IMG/VR virus record: IMGVR_UViG_3300048625_000197
Coordinates: 1-41,573 of that record
Length of the DNA stretch: 41,573 bases
Strand: one strand, 5' to 3'
Origin: a virus
Positions within the stretch are counted from its first letter, which is position 1. Every line of letters starts with the position of its first letter. Positions 1-5,443 of the stretch are shown in pieces. The notes under the pieces are model-generated. The model saw only the letters and a list, made by a program, of their open reading frames with translations, made no database searches and was not told where the DNA came from. A program made the position numbers and the translations under genes.

Positions 1-228
1 GTGTTATATCCATAAGGTCCCGAGTTATCTGAAATTGTAAGTGAGCCACCAGAGTTTTGGTTTACAACAAGGCGAAGAACATCATTAGCGTTAAGTTTTA
101 CAATCTGGCTAACCGTATTTATTACCACAGCAGTTCCAGCAGGTTGCATAACATGGGCAAGAACCATATTCGACCCAGCGGGAGTAGCATCCGTAGTTTG
201 GTTACGGCTAACAAAAAGGTAACGATAG
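1..228. repeat. Terminal redundancy, left copy (contig closes to a circle)
   Basis: This block is repeated at 41346-41573. The two copies match at 227 of 228 positions; the only difference is C at 101 against T at 41446. Joining them gives a circular map of 41,345 bp and restores one uninterrupted minus-strand gene across the junction. It may be an assembly overlap of a circular or circularly permuted genome, or a true short terminal repeat. Confidence 0.95.
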
Positions 229-1073
229 GTAGAACCAGCTGCTGAGGGCCACGAAATATTTGCAGATACTCGATAAAAACCAGCAAAAGGTACCTGAATG
301 TTTGGGTCAGTACCTCCGCTAGCAGTCATAAGTCCCTGAAAACGAGCTACGTCAAATCCAGACTTAAGCGTTATTGTCGATCCACTAGGAACAGAAACAG
401 CAGTGGAGTTACGGGTAATCGACGCTACCATCTCAGTTCCGGGAGCTGGATACCAACCAGCAGGATTAGCTCCCCCCTCATTACTGGGCGATGCGTAAGT
501 TGAGTAATACTGCTCCACATAACCGTAAGAATTACTACGAACCTGATCCCCCAATACGGGGGAGGGGAACAATGCGTCACGATCAACACCACTAATAGCG
601 GGTACTTTACCGACAGGTCGCCAACCGCTAGTTGTAGAAATATACATACTATGCGTGTCTGTTTCGTAAATAACCTGCCCAAGCAAGGGTGTTGGACGGG
701 TAGTGGATGTAGCGATAATTGCGTTACTTACCGGATACCAAGCTCCCAACCATACATAAGTAAGGTTTGTGTCAAACTCATAAATCATTTGACCGGTATA
801 GGGGGCGAATGGGCGACTAACAGTCGTACAGGGAGTAATAACCTTATCAACAGCTTTCCATGACGTAGTAGCTGCACGATAGGCGTATGTGTGGTCTGTA
901 TCAGTTTCGTAAATGATCTGACCATCGAACGGGGTAGCCGGGCGAGTACCCGAAGTAACAAGCGTTGCCCCAATAGCGGCATCAATCTTGTCTGAGTTAG
1001 CGTTTAACGTGGCAATACTAACCAGATCGGATCCGGCAGGTTTAGTAAGCGACAGGCGAGTAGTGGTAGTCAA
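1..1073 (-). CDS. Tail fibre / receptor-binding-type protein, N-terminal part (continues at 41345-41309)
   Basis: On the closed circle the gene runs from 1073 through 1 and on to 41309, encoding 369 residues. The start is TTG at 1073, with AGGAG 6 nt upstream; no better start lies in frame. After a short N-terminus come three related modules of about 30 residues at roughly 45-140. Each has the pattern RP-x-x-P-x-x-GQ-hydrophobic-IYE-x-DT, followed by an aromatic-rich stretch ending in W. This pattern is familiar from phage minor tail and fibre proteins. The C-terminal 130 residues resemble a C1q/TNF-like jelly roll (GFYRVSANI near its start and alternating beta pattern), usually a trimeric knob. 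It sits between the small terminase subunit and the endolysin, so it is a late virion gene. Function as a receptor-binding spike is inferred. Confidence 0.8.
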   Translation of the reverse strand, partial: MTTTTRLSLTKPAGSDLVSIATLNANSDKIDAAIGATLVTSGTRPATPFDGQIIYETDTDHTYAYRAATTSWKAVDKVITPCTTVSRPFAPYTGQMIYEFDTNLTYVWLGAWYPVSNAIIATSTTRPTPLLGQVIYETDTHSMYISTTSGWRPVGKVPAISGVDRDALFPSPVLGDQVRSNSYGYVEQYYSTYASPSNEGGANPAGWYPAPGTEMVASITRNSTAVSVPSGSTITLKSGFDVARFQGLMTASGGTDPNIQVPFAGFYRVSANISWPSAAGSTYRYLFVSRNQTTDATPAGSNMVLAHVMQPAGTAVVINTVSQIVKLNANDVLRLVVNQNSGGSLTISDNSGPYGYN

Positions 1074-1081
1074 AATAACTC

Positions 1082-1786
1082 CTAAGAATTCAAAGCCTCA
1101 AGGGTACCAGCTGCAAGGCTAACTTCACTCATTATAGCCTTGCGCACATCAGCATCGGGGACATGTTTAATAATTGCTTCCAGCAGCGTCATCACAACGA
1201 CACGGGCATCTTCAACGGATTGGGCGTTCGGGTTCCAGCGTCCTGAAATTTCCAGCACCTTGTCGATTGCGCGGTCTTCACCAGCAGCAGCTTTACCTGC
1301 CAATGCGGTCAAGGCTGGTGCGACAGCTTCCTGCAACACGGCTTCCGCTTGGTCGTTCGTTGCTTTTCGAAACAAGGGGTGCTTCAGCCATGCTTGGTAT
1401 CGTGCCATCGGCACGCCAAGCTCCTTCAACTTCACGCCAAGGCTCCGCCGATCAGTGAAATCAGCCAGCTTTAATAGTACGCTTTGCTGTTCAAGGCTAA
1501 GCCCAGCGGATTCATCCCACTCAATCCCGCGGTAGCTTAAAGCTTTCTTAAACTCATCCGTCAACAAAATGCCGGAATATGTTTTCCTGTCGATCGCACC
1601 ATGCACATTCGCAAGGTCGGATACGGCAGCAAGTTTCCCAGTCTGTCGATAAAACGTGTATGCCGCAGCAACCGCGTTACGGAACTGGCTGTCCGTGTAC
1701 CCGACAGGGGTGTCGACAGGTTGAAAACCTTTCTTAGCATCTCGCACCATAATCCCGCCGGTACGTTCCACAAAATTATTTACCAC
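1082..1786 (-). CDS. terS: Probable terminase small subunit
   Basis: 234 residues. An N-terminal helical part is followed by a helix-turn-helix-like segment (RSLGVKLKELGVPMARYQAW, then a basic stretch), and then a long amphipathic helical region ending in AIDKVLEISGRW. This layout is that of phBC6A51-type phage small terminase subunits: DNA-binding HTH, then an oligomerising helix with an L-x-L/I-S/T-GR motif. The protein would recognise packaging sites and load the large subunit. The GTG at 1786 overlaps the preceding 36-residue gene by 11 nt; an in-frame ATG at about 1750, after GGCGGG, is an alternative start. The large subunit lies about 38 kb away on the linear map but only some 2.5 kb away on the circle, with fibre and lysis genes between. 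Confidence 0.65.
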   Translation of the reverse strand: MVNNFVERTGGIMVRDAKKGFQPVDTPVGYTDSQFRNAVAAAYTFYRQTGKLAAVSDLANVHGAIDRKTYSGILLTDEFKKALSYRGIEWDESAGLSLEQQSVLLKLADFTDRRSLGVKLKELGVPMARYQAWLKHPLFRKATNDQAEAVLQEAVAPALTALAGKAAAGEDRAIDKVLEISGRWNPNAQSVEDARVVVMTLLEAIIKHVPDADVRKAIMSEVSLAAGTLEALNS

Positions 1787-1886
1787 GTGTCACCAATCCA
1801 ATAATTACAAAAATTGCTATCCCAATAAAGAAAGCACCAAATGTAAACGGCGACAACCCAACCAAGAAATCGTAATCGTTAAACAT
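1776..1886 (-). CDS. 36-residue single-pass membrane peptide
   Basis: ATG at 1886 overlaps the stop of the upstream gene by 8 nt, and its TAA at 1776-1778 overlaps the terS GTG start. The peptide starts MFNDYDFLVG, continues with about 22 hydrophobic residues (rich in F, I, G, V) and ends in the basic tail TRGK, so the C-terminus should be cytoplasmic. Overlap on both sides suggests translational coupling. I do not recognise the family. A lysis-accessory or membrane-anchor role is possible but unproven. Confidence 0.55.
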   Translation of the reverse strand: MFNDYDFLVGLSPFTFGAFFIGIAIFVIIGLVTRGK

Positions 1887-2403
1887 ACTTCACCACCCAA
1901 TCTTCCTGCTTATCACGCAAATCCCTCACGTGGTGGTATCCGGCCTGCGTCAATGCTTCCGCAACACTCACCGGCATCTGCAACTGCCCACCCCGCATGT
2001 ATCGCATTAATGTCGCTGGTGGTAGTTTCAAACTCTTCGAAAAACCTTGCACAGTGCCTGTCGTATCCCGCACCATCAAAGCCACCGGGCTCAACTCTGG
2101 CGTACCCTTCGTCGGCACGTAATCCAAAATGCGCTGATCAACACTAGCCCGCTCCAACGCAATCCAAGACTTGTATGCCGCCGACAAATACGGGGTATCG
2201 TACTCGTCCATCAACTCGACAGCCGGGTCCAAGTCGACAGCAAGGCAAGCCGCGTAAATCGCATCCACCATACGGTCACTAAGGTCCGGGTACATGCCCT
2301 GCTCAATAGCCACCAACGTCTGCTTCGCAAACTCATGCTTCACACAAAACTTGCGCTGACTAAGCCCGGCCCGGTTACGCAAAAACGCATACGGGTTAAC
2401 CAT
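1879..2403 (-). CDS. HTH (XRE-like) DNA-binding regulator
   Basis: 174 residues. Residues 1-40 (FLRNRAGLSQRKFCVKHEFA, then TLVAIEQGMYP) read as a typical XRE/Cro helix-turn-helix: GLSQ starts helix 2 and the V-A-I-E-Q-G-x-YP signature closes helix 4. A second HTH-like segment lies at about 115-150 (TVQGFSKSLKLPPATLMRYM). The ATG overlaps the stop of the upstream 70-residue gene by 8 nt. It is the third gene of the leftward arm, near the divergent control region, so it is a good candidate for the phage's transcriptional regulator, perhaps acting on the palindromes at 4467 or 4867. Without an integrase it need not be a lysogeny repressor. Confidence 0.6.
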   Translation of the reverse strand: MVNPYAFLRNRAGLSQRKFCVKHEFAKQTLVAIEQGMYPDLSDRMVDAIYAACLAVDLDPAVELMDEYDTPYLSAAYKSWIALERASVDQRILDYVPTKGTPELSPVALMVRDTTGTVQGFSKSLKLPPATLMRYMRGGQLQMPVSVAEALTQAGYHHVRDLRDKQEDWVVKYV

Positions 2404-2608
2404 CTAAATGCTCCTTCAACTTCAACAACTGTGCCTGTACCTCAGCCACAAAAAAATCATCCGGTGTCTGACGCGGCACATGCACCTCACCAGAAACCTG
2501 CCCAATCGTGACACGCACCCACGGGTCAGGGAAAAGCCCGGCAGTCACCCGCCCAGCTTTCGGAAACGCCGCAAACGCAGCATTAACCAATTCATCCTCC
2601 CGATCCAT
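2396..2608 (-). CDS. Hypothetical protein, 70 aa
   Basis: Soluble protein without recognised motifs: MDREDELVNAAF, a Pro/Gly-containing middle (FPDPWVRVTIG) and an amphipathic C-terminal helix (VQAQLLKLKEHL). ATG at 2608 lies 2 nt after the stop of the 118-residue gene, and its end overlaps the XRE-like gene by 8 nt. The coupling suggests it works with that regulator, perhaps as a partner. No function can be assigned. Confidence 0.6.
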   Translation of the reverse strand: MDREDELVNAAFAAFPKAGRVTAGLFPDPWVRVTIGQVSGEVHVPRQTPDDFFVAEVQAQLLKLKEHLDG

Positions 2609-2612
2609 TAGC

Positions 2613-2966
2613 TTACTTACGGATCTTGCTCAAAAGTTCGATTAGCTCATCAAGGCGAATCTCCAACACCTGCAAAGGTGCCGGGCCTACCCAGCCAACC
2701 TGCTTAATGTGCACCATAGGCAAACCAGTCATGCCAGAAATCACATCAACCCGGTAATTCTCAGACTGAGAACTACGAGGATACTCAGGCACATCCGGCA
2801 CATCCATGATCTGATCATTCACAAAAGCCTTCTTACTAGCCGTAGCCTTCTGAACAGGCTGCTTCTTGTAACGCTCATCCTTAAGCGGCTCAACCTTGTA
2901 CTTGTCGCTGATCGGCTCCACGCCTTCCTTCTCAAACTGCTGCTTGTTCAGGTTCTTCTCGGTCAT
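2613..2966 (-). CDS. Hypothetical protein, first gene of the leftward arm
   Basis: 117 residues from the second of two adjacent ATGs. A strong AAGGAG lies only 1 nt from the first ATG (2969) but 4 nt from the second (2966), which favours 2966. The first half is charged and lysine-rich and looks disordered. The C-terminal half has short beta-like strands (MVHIKQVGWVGPAPLQVLEI) and an amphipathic helix (LDELIELLSKI). It is the first gene after the leftward promoter-like site at 2997-3002, with a short predicted leader. No family recognised. Confidence 0.6.
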   Translation of the reverse strand: MTEKNLNKQQFEKEGVEPISDKYKVEPLKDERYKKQPVQKATASKKAFVNDQIMDVPDVPEYPRSSQSENYRVDVISGMTGLPMVHIKQVGWVGPAPLQVLEIRLDELIELLSKIRK

Positions 2967-2996
2967 CATTCTCCTTATTAGCGGACCATTGGGGTT

Positions 2997-3002
2997 AGCT
3001 TA
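2997..3002 (-). promoter_or_regulatory. Putative leftward promoter (-10 TAAGCT)
   Basis: The minus strand reads ATGGTAAGCTAACCCC. TAAGCT fits the actinobacterial -10 form TANNNT and places a start near 2990, about 24 nt before the first leftward ATG and upstream of its AAGGAG. No consensus -35 is present at 17 nt. The word GGTA(A/C)GCTA recurs at three other intergenic positions. Inferred, not demonstrated. Confidence 0.4.
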
Positions 3003-3083
3003 CCATGCTCAGGGGAAAATGTGATCAAAAGCACCGGTAACAAGTGGGGGGGAGTGTGCTGGGCTGGACAAGATGATTCTTGG

Positions 3084-3089
3084 TACGCT
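3084..3089 (+). promoter_or_regulatory. Putative rightward promoter (-10 TACGCT)
   Basis: The plus strand reads TTGGTACGCTAATG, matching the shared intergenic word GGTA(A/C)GCTA. Transcription would start near 3096, about 80 nt before the first rightward gene at 3177. The -35 is not recognisable. An ACAAGTGG word lies 44 nt upstream (3040-3047); the same word lies 48 nt upstream of the related site at 4159. Confidence 0.4.
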
Positions 3090-3176
3090 AATGTGAAGAC
3101 ATAGCAACTTGATAACTACACAGCGAACACAGCCCTTCGGCGGACATACCTACACACAGTTGGGAGACTGACCAGT

Positions 3177-3329
3177 ATGGAAAACAGGGAACTAAACAGG
3201 AGCCTTCGACTTTCATGGGGAACCATGGACAGGCAGGCAAAGGAACTTGACCGAGTGCTAGCGATTTACAAAAGCGGGGACGCTGAGGAAATCGCAAGAC
3301 TTGAACAAGAATACGATTACCTAATCTAG
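3177..3329 (+). CDS. Small hypothetical protein, 50 aa, first rightward gene
   Basis: ATG at 3177 is preceded by GGGAG about 10 nt upstream within the leader AGTTGGGAGACT, which is repeated before the gene at 3420. The product is short, charged and almost wholly helical (MENRELNRSLRLSW, then KELDRVLAIY and EEIARLEQEY). It could be a small helical DNA- or protein-binding factor. No family recognised. Followed by a GC-rich hairpin without a T-run. Confidence 0.55.
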   Translation: MENRELNRSLRLSWGTMDRQAKELDRVLAIYKSGDAEEIARLEQEYDYLI

Positions 3330-3342
3330 TTGGCACGGCTCG

Positions 3343-3363
3343 CCCCGGTACTTGTGACCGGGG
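3343..3363 (+). terminator. GC-rich hairpin after the 50-aa gene
   Basis: CCCCGGT and ACCGGGG form a perfect 7-bp stem with a 7-nt loop. No T-run follows, so it may attenuate or process the transcript rather than end it. A second small stem (GGGCT/AGCCC) follows at 3370-3383. Confidence 0.4.
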
Positions 3364-3419
3364 TGGGTCGGGCTACCTAGCCCACACAATGCACCACCTA
3401 CCTAGTTGGGAGACTAGAA

Positions 3420-3848
3420 ATGTTCGAGAACCACGAAGAAACCCCCATCGTCCTCACCGAGAGCGACCGGGTAAGCGTCAAGCCAACGCCCGAAGCAGAA
3501 ATTGTTATCCGGGACGTGGTTATCAAAAGCCAGAAAATCACCATCGAAGACCTCACCACCATCGCCAACGCTTACATGAGCGTGATGCTTGAGTGGGGGC
3601 ACACCATCCCCGAGAACGTGAAGACTACCCTTCGCTCGCTTGAGGACATGGGCACCATCTCGGCACCTAAGAAGACCGTCACCATCGAGGGGGAGGTTAT
3701 CCGAACCTACAACTACAGCGTCGAGGTTGACATCCCCATCTTCGACGACGAAGAAGGCATCGACCACAACGACTTCGAAGATGAAATCATCGCTGAAGCC
3801 GAAGACACCTACGATGTCTACACAGAAATCCGCCCGAGCAACTACTAA
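3420..3848 (+). CDS. Acidic hypothetical protein, 142 aa
   Basis: ATG at 3420 follows the repeated leader AGTTGGGAGACT. The product is strongly acidic, with an Asp/Glu-rich C-terminus (FDDEEGIDHNDFEDEIIAEA). Residues 25-80 contain alternating beta strands and a helix (EDLTTIANAYMSVMLEWG), and VTIEGEVIRTYNYSVEVDI reads as a beta hairpin. Highly acidic early phage proteins are sometimes DNA mimics or inhibitors, but nothing here proves that. It has its own strong downstream hairpin, so it is probably a separate transcription unit. No family recognised. Confidence 0.65.
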   Translation: MFENHEETPIVLTESDRVSVKPTPEAEIVIRDVVIKSQKITIEDLTTIANAYMSVMLEWGHTIPENVKTTLRSLEDMGTISAPKKTVTIEGEVIRTYNYSVEVDIPIFDDEEGIDHNDFEDEIIAEAEDTYDVYTEIRPSNY

Positions 3849-3856
3849 CAACCAAC

Positions 3857-3878
3857 GGGGAGGGCGCAAGCCCTCCCC
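3857..3878 (+). terminator. Strong GNRA-capped hairpin
   Basis: GGGGAGGGC and GCCCTCCCC form a perfect 9-bp stem closed by the tetraloop GCAA, directly after the 142-residue gene. There is no clear T-run, so termination may be partial; an RNA-stability or attenuation role is also possible. Confidence 0.55.
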
Positions 3879-3902
3879 CCTATCCTTGAAGGGTTTCGGA
3901 TC

Positions 3903-4007
3903 ATGAAACTAACTAAGCGAGGCCGTATCGTCCTCATCTATATCCCCCTCACCGCCCTATGGCTTGCAGGATTCCTATACGCCTGTAGCCTCCCCGGAGC
4001 CCCCTAG
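3903..4007 (+). CDS. 34-residue membrane or lipoprotein-like peptide
   Basis: ATG at 3903, with GAAGGG about 8 nt upstream. The peptide has a basic N-terminus (MKLTKRGR), a hydrophobic core (IVLIYIPLTALWLAGFL) and then YACSLPGAP. LYAC resembles a lipobox, which would leave a 7-residue mature lipopeptide; alternatively it is a simple membrane-spanning peptide. It is flanked by two hairpins, the second a canonical terminator. Small early membrane or lipoproteins of phages sometimes block superinfection, but that is speculation here. Confidence 0.45.
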   Translation: MKLTKRGRIVLIYIPLTALWLAGFLYACSLPGAP

Positions 4008-4029
4008 AGTTGTCTCCCTAACCGGCACT

Positions 4030-4054
4030 AGCCCCCTCATCGAGGGGGCTTTTG
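4030..4054 (+). terminator. Rho-independent terminator
   Basis: AGCCCCCTC, loop ATC, GAGGGGGCT, then TTTTG: a perfect 9-bp GC-rich stem with a short T tail, 23 nt after the 34-residue gene. Confidence 0.8.
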
Positions 4055-4104
4055 TCGTTAGTCCGCGAGCGCGGAACTCGCTTCGCTCGTTCTTCTTTAT
4101 TGAT

Positions 4105-4128
4105 CTGGAAACAAGTGGACAATCAGGA
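4105..4128 (+). repeat. 24-bp direct repeat, copy 1
   Basis: The 24-bp word starting CTGGAAACAAGTGGAC and ending AATCAGGA is repeated exactly at 4437-4460. Both copies lie just after a terminator and before a promoter-like or structured region, as expected of an operator or activator site. Its core ACAAGTGG also occurs at 3040-3047 upstream of the first rightward promoter-like site. Confidence 0.85.
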
Positions 4129-4158
4129 GGCGCGTTTGGTGACTTGCGCAATATACGG

Positions 4159-4164
4159 TAAGCT
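4159..4164 (+). promoter_or_regulatory. Putative rightward promoter (-10 TAAGCT)
   Basis: The plus strand reads ACGGTAAGCTAATAG. A TTGGTG at 4136-4141 is 17 nt upstream and could serve as a -35. Transcription would start near 4171 and give a leader of about 38 nt for the 54-residue gene at 4209. The 24-bp repeat at 4105 lies immediately upstream. Confidence 0.45.
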
Positions 4165-4208
4165 AATAGCAACCCCTAAATCGACAGGGGCAGACAGTTA
4201 GGGAAACC

Positions 4209-4373
4209 ATGAGCTACACAGTTACAGCGACGAACGCCCGAGGCACCCAGTCGAAGACATTCACGGACAAGGACCGCGCCTTGCTAGTCGCAGAGTCCGC
4301 ATGGGAGGTCTACGGCGGAGATGTCGAGGTAGTAGATGAGAACGGAGACATCATCGCAGAGTTTGAGAGCTAG
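4209..4373 (+). CDS. Small hypothetical protein, 54 aa
   Basis: ATG at 4209 follows the leader AGTTAGGGAAACC. The 54-residue product has a beta-beta-alpha-beta pattern: MSYTVTATNARGTQ, then DKDRALLVAESAWEVYGG, then VEVVDENGDIIAEF. It is acidic and soluble. It forms its own unit between a promoter-like site and a strong terminator. No family recognised. Confidence 0.6.
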   Translation: MSYTVTATNARGTQSKTFTDKDRALLVAESAWEVYGGDVEVVDENGDIIAEFES

Positions 4374-4395
4374 CCCCCTAGCCCCCTAGCCAACT

Positions 4396-4423
4396 AGCCC
4401 CGGTTCCCCCTCCGGGGCTTTTT
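4396..4423 (+). terminator. Rho-independent terminator
   Basis: AGCCCCGG and CCGGGGCT form an 8-bp stem with an 8-nt loop, followed by a run of five T. It is preceded by tandem CTAGCCCC words (4369-4393). Confidence 0.8.
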
Positions 4424-4436
4424 GGTGCCCGCGAGC

Positions 4437-4460
4437 CTGGAAACAAGTGGACAATCAGGA
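4437..4460 (+). repeat. 24-bp direct repeat, copy 2
   Basis: Exact second copy of the word at 4105-4128. Six nt downstream lies the 14-bp palindrome at 4467, and a GGTACGG word occurs at 4496-4502, a partial match to the promoter-like word of the other sites. Confidence 0.85.
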
Positions 4461-4466
4461 AGCAGC

Positions 4467-4480
4467 AATCGTATACGATT
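4467..4480. promoter_or_regulatory. 14-bp perfect palindrome (operator-like)
   Basis: AATCGTATACGATT reads the same on both strands. Its length and position beside the 24-bp repeat suit a binding site for a dimeric HTH protein, such as the XRE-like product of 1879-2403. No other copy was noticed. Confidence 0.6.
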
Positions 4481-4555
4481 TGCAGGCAGGTTAGTGGTAC
4501 GGAAAAAGTCCGCGAGGTCTGTCGAGTTTTCTCGCAACCGAACTACCGGACATTC

Positions 4556-4582
4556 TGGCAAGTTTGGCAAGTCTGGCTAGTT
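4556..4582 (+). repeat. Three tandem 9-bp units
   Basis: TGGCAAGTT, TGGCAAGTC and TGGCTAGTT follow each other without spacers. They differ by one base each from the consensus. Iteron-like arrays of this size can bind replication or regulatory proteins. Confidence 0.7.
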
Positions 4583-4678
4583 TGAGCCCGCTCCGAAAAT
4601 TCCCACGATCAGAGCACACGCCCCGGTGAGCGAGCCCCGCCGTTAGGCGTGGGGGCGAGCGCGAGGGCGTGGGCATAA

Positions 4679-4711
4679 AAATAACCCCGGCTCATTCACC
4701 GGGGGTTATTT
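4679..4711. terminator. Bidirectional terminator
   Basis: AAATAACCCCGG and CCGGGGGTTATTT pair with one bulged G around an 8-nt loop. A-rich and T-rich flanks on the two sides allow termination in both directions. Confidence 0.75.
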
Positions 4712-4720
4712 CATATCAAT

Positions 4721-4765
4721 ATTATTGCGAGCACCGCCCTCTGTTAGGACGGTACTCGCAATAAT
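4721..4765 (-). ncRNA. 20-bp stem-loop, fully paired only as minus-strand RNA
   Basis: The arms 4721-4740 and 4746-4765 flank a 5-nt loop. As plus-strand RNA they have two C/A mismatches; as minus-strand RNA both positions become G.U pairs and all 20 positions pair. This suggests a leftward transcript whose structure matters. It may be a processed RNA element, an antisense or leader element, or a cruciform at an origin. The structure is seen directly; its transcription is inferred. Confidence 0.45.
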
Positions 4766-4789
4766 TAAGGGTGTCAAAGTAATGCATAA

Positions 4790-4799
4790 ACATATTGTC
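4790..4799 (+). repeat. ACATATTGTC word, copy 1
   Basis: ACATATTGTC here recurs at 4868-4877. AGTAATGCA at 4778-4786 and TGCATTACT at 4879-4887 form a matching 9-bp inverted pair, so the whole AT-rich tract is bounded by related elements. Confidence 0.6.
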
Positions 4800-4864
4800 G
4801 TTATTACCGTTTATTGCCCTATGTTTGTCTCGAAAAAAACTTTTCATATTTCTTTGCAATATTG

Positions 4865-4895
4865 TTGACATATTGTCTTGCATTACTGCTAGACT
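4865..4895 (+). promoter_or_regulatory. Putative early promoter with overlapping operator-like repeat
   Basis: TTGACA (4865-4870) is a perfect -35. TAGACT (4890-4895) is a possible -10, but the 19-nt spacing is longer than ideal. An A-run and T-rich tract upstream (4832-4855) could act as an UP element. GACATATTGTC (4867-4877), an 11-bp inverted repeat, overlaps the -35 and could hold a repressor. It would drive the small-gene operon from 4970. Confidence 0.45.
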
Positions 4896-4969
4896 TTTCA
4901 CGTGGGGCAGGTAGCCCCCAAGACTTCGGAACCGATACCCGAAGAACCGACACAGAAAGTTAGGACACC

Positions 4970-5314
4970 ATGAGCAACGAAGACGCAACCAAGATGGCGG
5001 ACTCCATCAGCCGTGAACTGTACACCTACGCGGAAGACGGCAACGTATTCGGCATTGACGAAGACACGCAAGAAGAGGCAACCGCCTACGACTACCTAGA
5101 AGACGCGCTAGACATCGAGTACCGCGTCGGCTCAGACGGTAAGTACCGTTCAGCTAAAGTGCTCACCGGCTGGGGTGGTCCGAATGTATGGATTGACACC
5201 GCCCGCCAGCAGGTAGCCGTGGCCTGGTACTGCGAGCCGGTATACCGTGACCTACCCGTCGAGTTCTGCAACGAACTAGACGAAGCACTTGCCGAACTCT
5301 GGTCAATCCGATGA
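4970..5314 (+). CDS. Hypothetical acidic protein with GGPNVWIDT motif
   Basis: 114 residues; ATG after the leader AGTTAGGACACC, a form shared with the genes at 4209 and 13512. The N-terminal 45 residues are acidic and helical (YAEDGNVFGIDEDTQEEATA, YDYLEDAL). The C-terminal half has VLTGWGGPNVWIDTARQQV, a WYCEP turn, and a final helix (CNELDEALAELW). I recall small phage proteins with a similar GGPN-x-W-x-DT core but cannot name the family. First gene of the packed small-gene operon, so an early host-takeover or counter-defence role is plausible but unproven. Confidence 0.65.
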   Translation: MSNEDATKMADSISRELYTYAEDGNVFGIDEDTQEEATAYDYLEDALDIEYRVGSDGKYRSAKVLTGWGGPNVWIDTARQQVAVAWYCEPVYRDLPVEFCNELDEALAELWSIR

Positions 5315-5421
5315 GCACGTGCGCTTATCCCGGCACCAACCACAGCCCGGACACCGTAGCCGTTTACGACGGCAACCCGACACCGACCATTCTTTGCGGA
5401 TATCACGCAAGCACCCACTAA
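5311..5421 (+). CDS. Small protein, 36 aa
   Basis: ATG overlaps the preceding stop as ATGA. The sequence starts MSTCAYPGTNHSPDTVAVYD and ends CGYHASTH, with two Cys and three His that could hold one metal ion. Its codon use resembles that of its neighbours. Function unknown. Confidence 0.45.
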   Translation: MSTCAYPGTNHSPDTVAVYDGNPTPTILCGYHASTH

Positions 5422-5443
5422 CACAGAACAGGACACCGACACC

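Larger units (their letters stand above)
4374..4969. other. 596-bp noncoding, highly structured region (candidate origin or control region)
   Basis: I see no credible gene here. In order it holds a terminator (4396-4423), the second copy of a 24-bp repeat (4437-4460), a 14-bp palindrome (4467-4480), three tandem 9-bp units (4556-4582), a bidirectional terminator (4679-4711), a 20-bp stem-loop (4721-4765), an AT-rich tract with repeated ACATATTGTC words (4778-4896) and a possible promoter with a perfect TTGACA. Repeats plus an AT-rich tract beside the early genes are typical of replication origins, but this is inference. Confidence 0.5.

Noticed and set aside
3414-3869. Leftward ORF of 151 aa
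   Set aside because: Mirror of the 142-aa rightward gene, rich in Val/Asp from reverse reading of acidic codons, and lacking a start signal.
4722-4988. Leftward ORF across the AT-rich tract (88 aa, or 53 aa from an inner ATG)
   Set aside because: No SD, codon use unlike the phage (ATA, AGA, TTT rich), and the frame runs through the stem-loop and the promoter-like sites. More likely noncoding.
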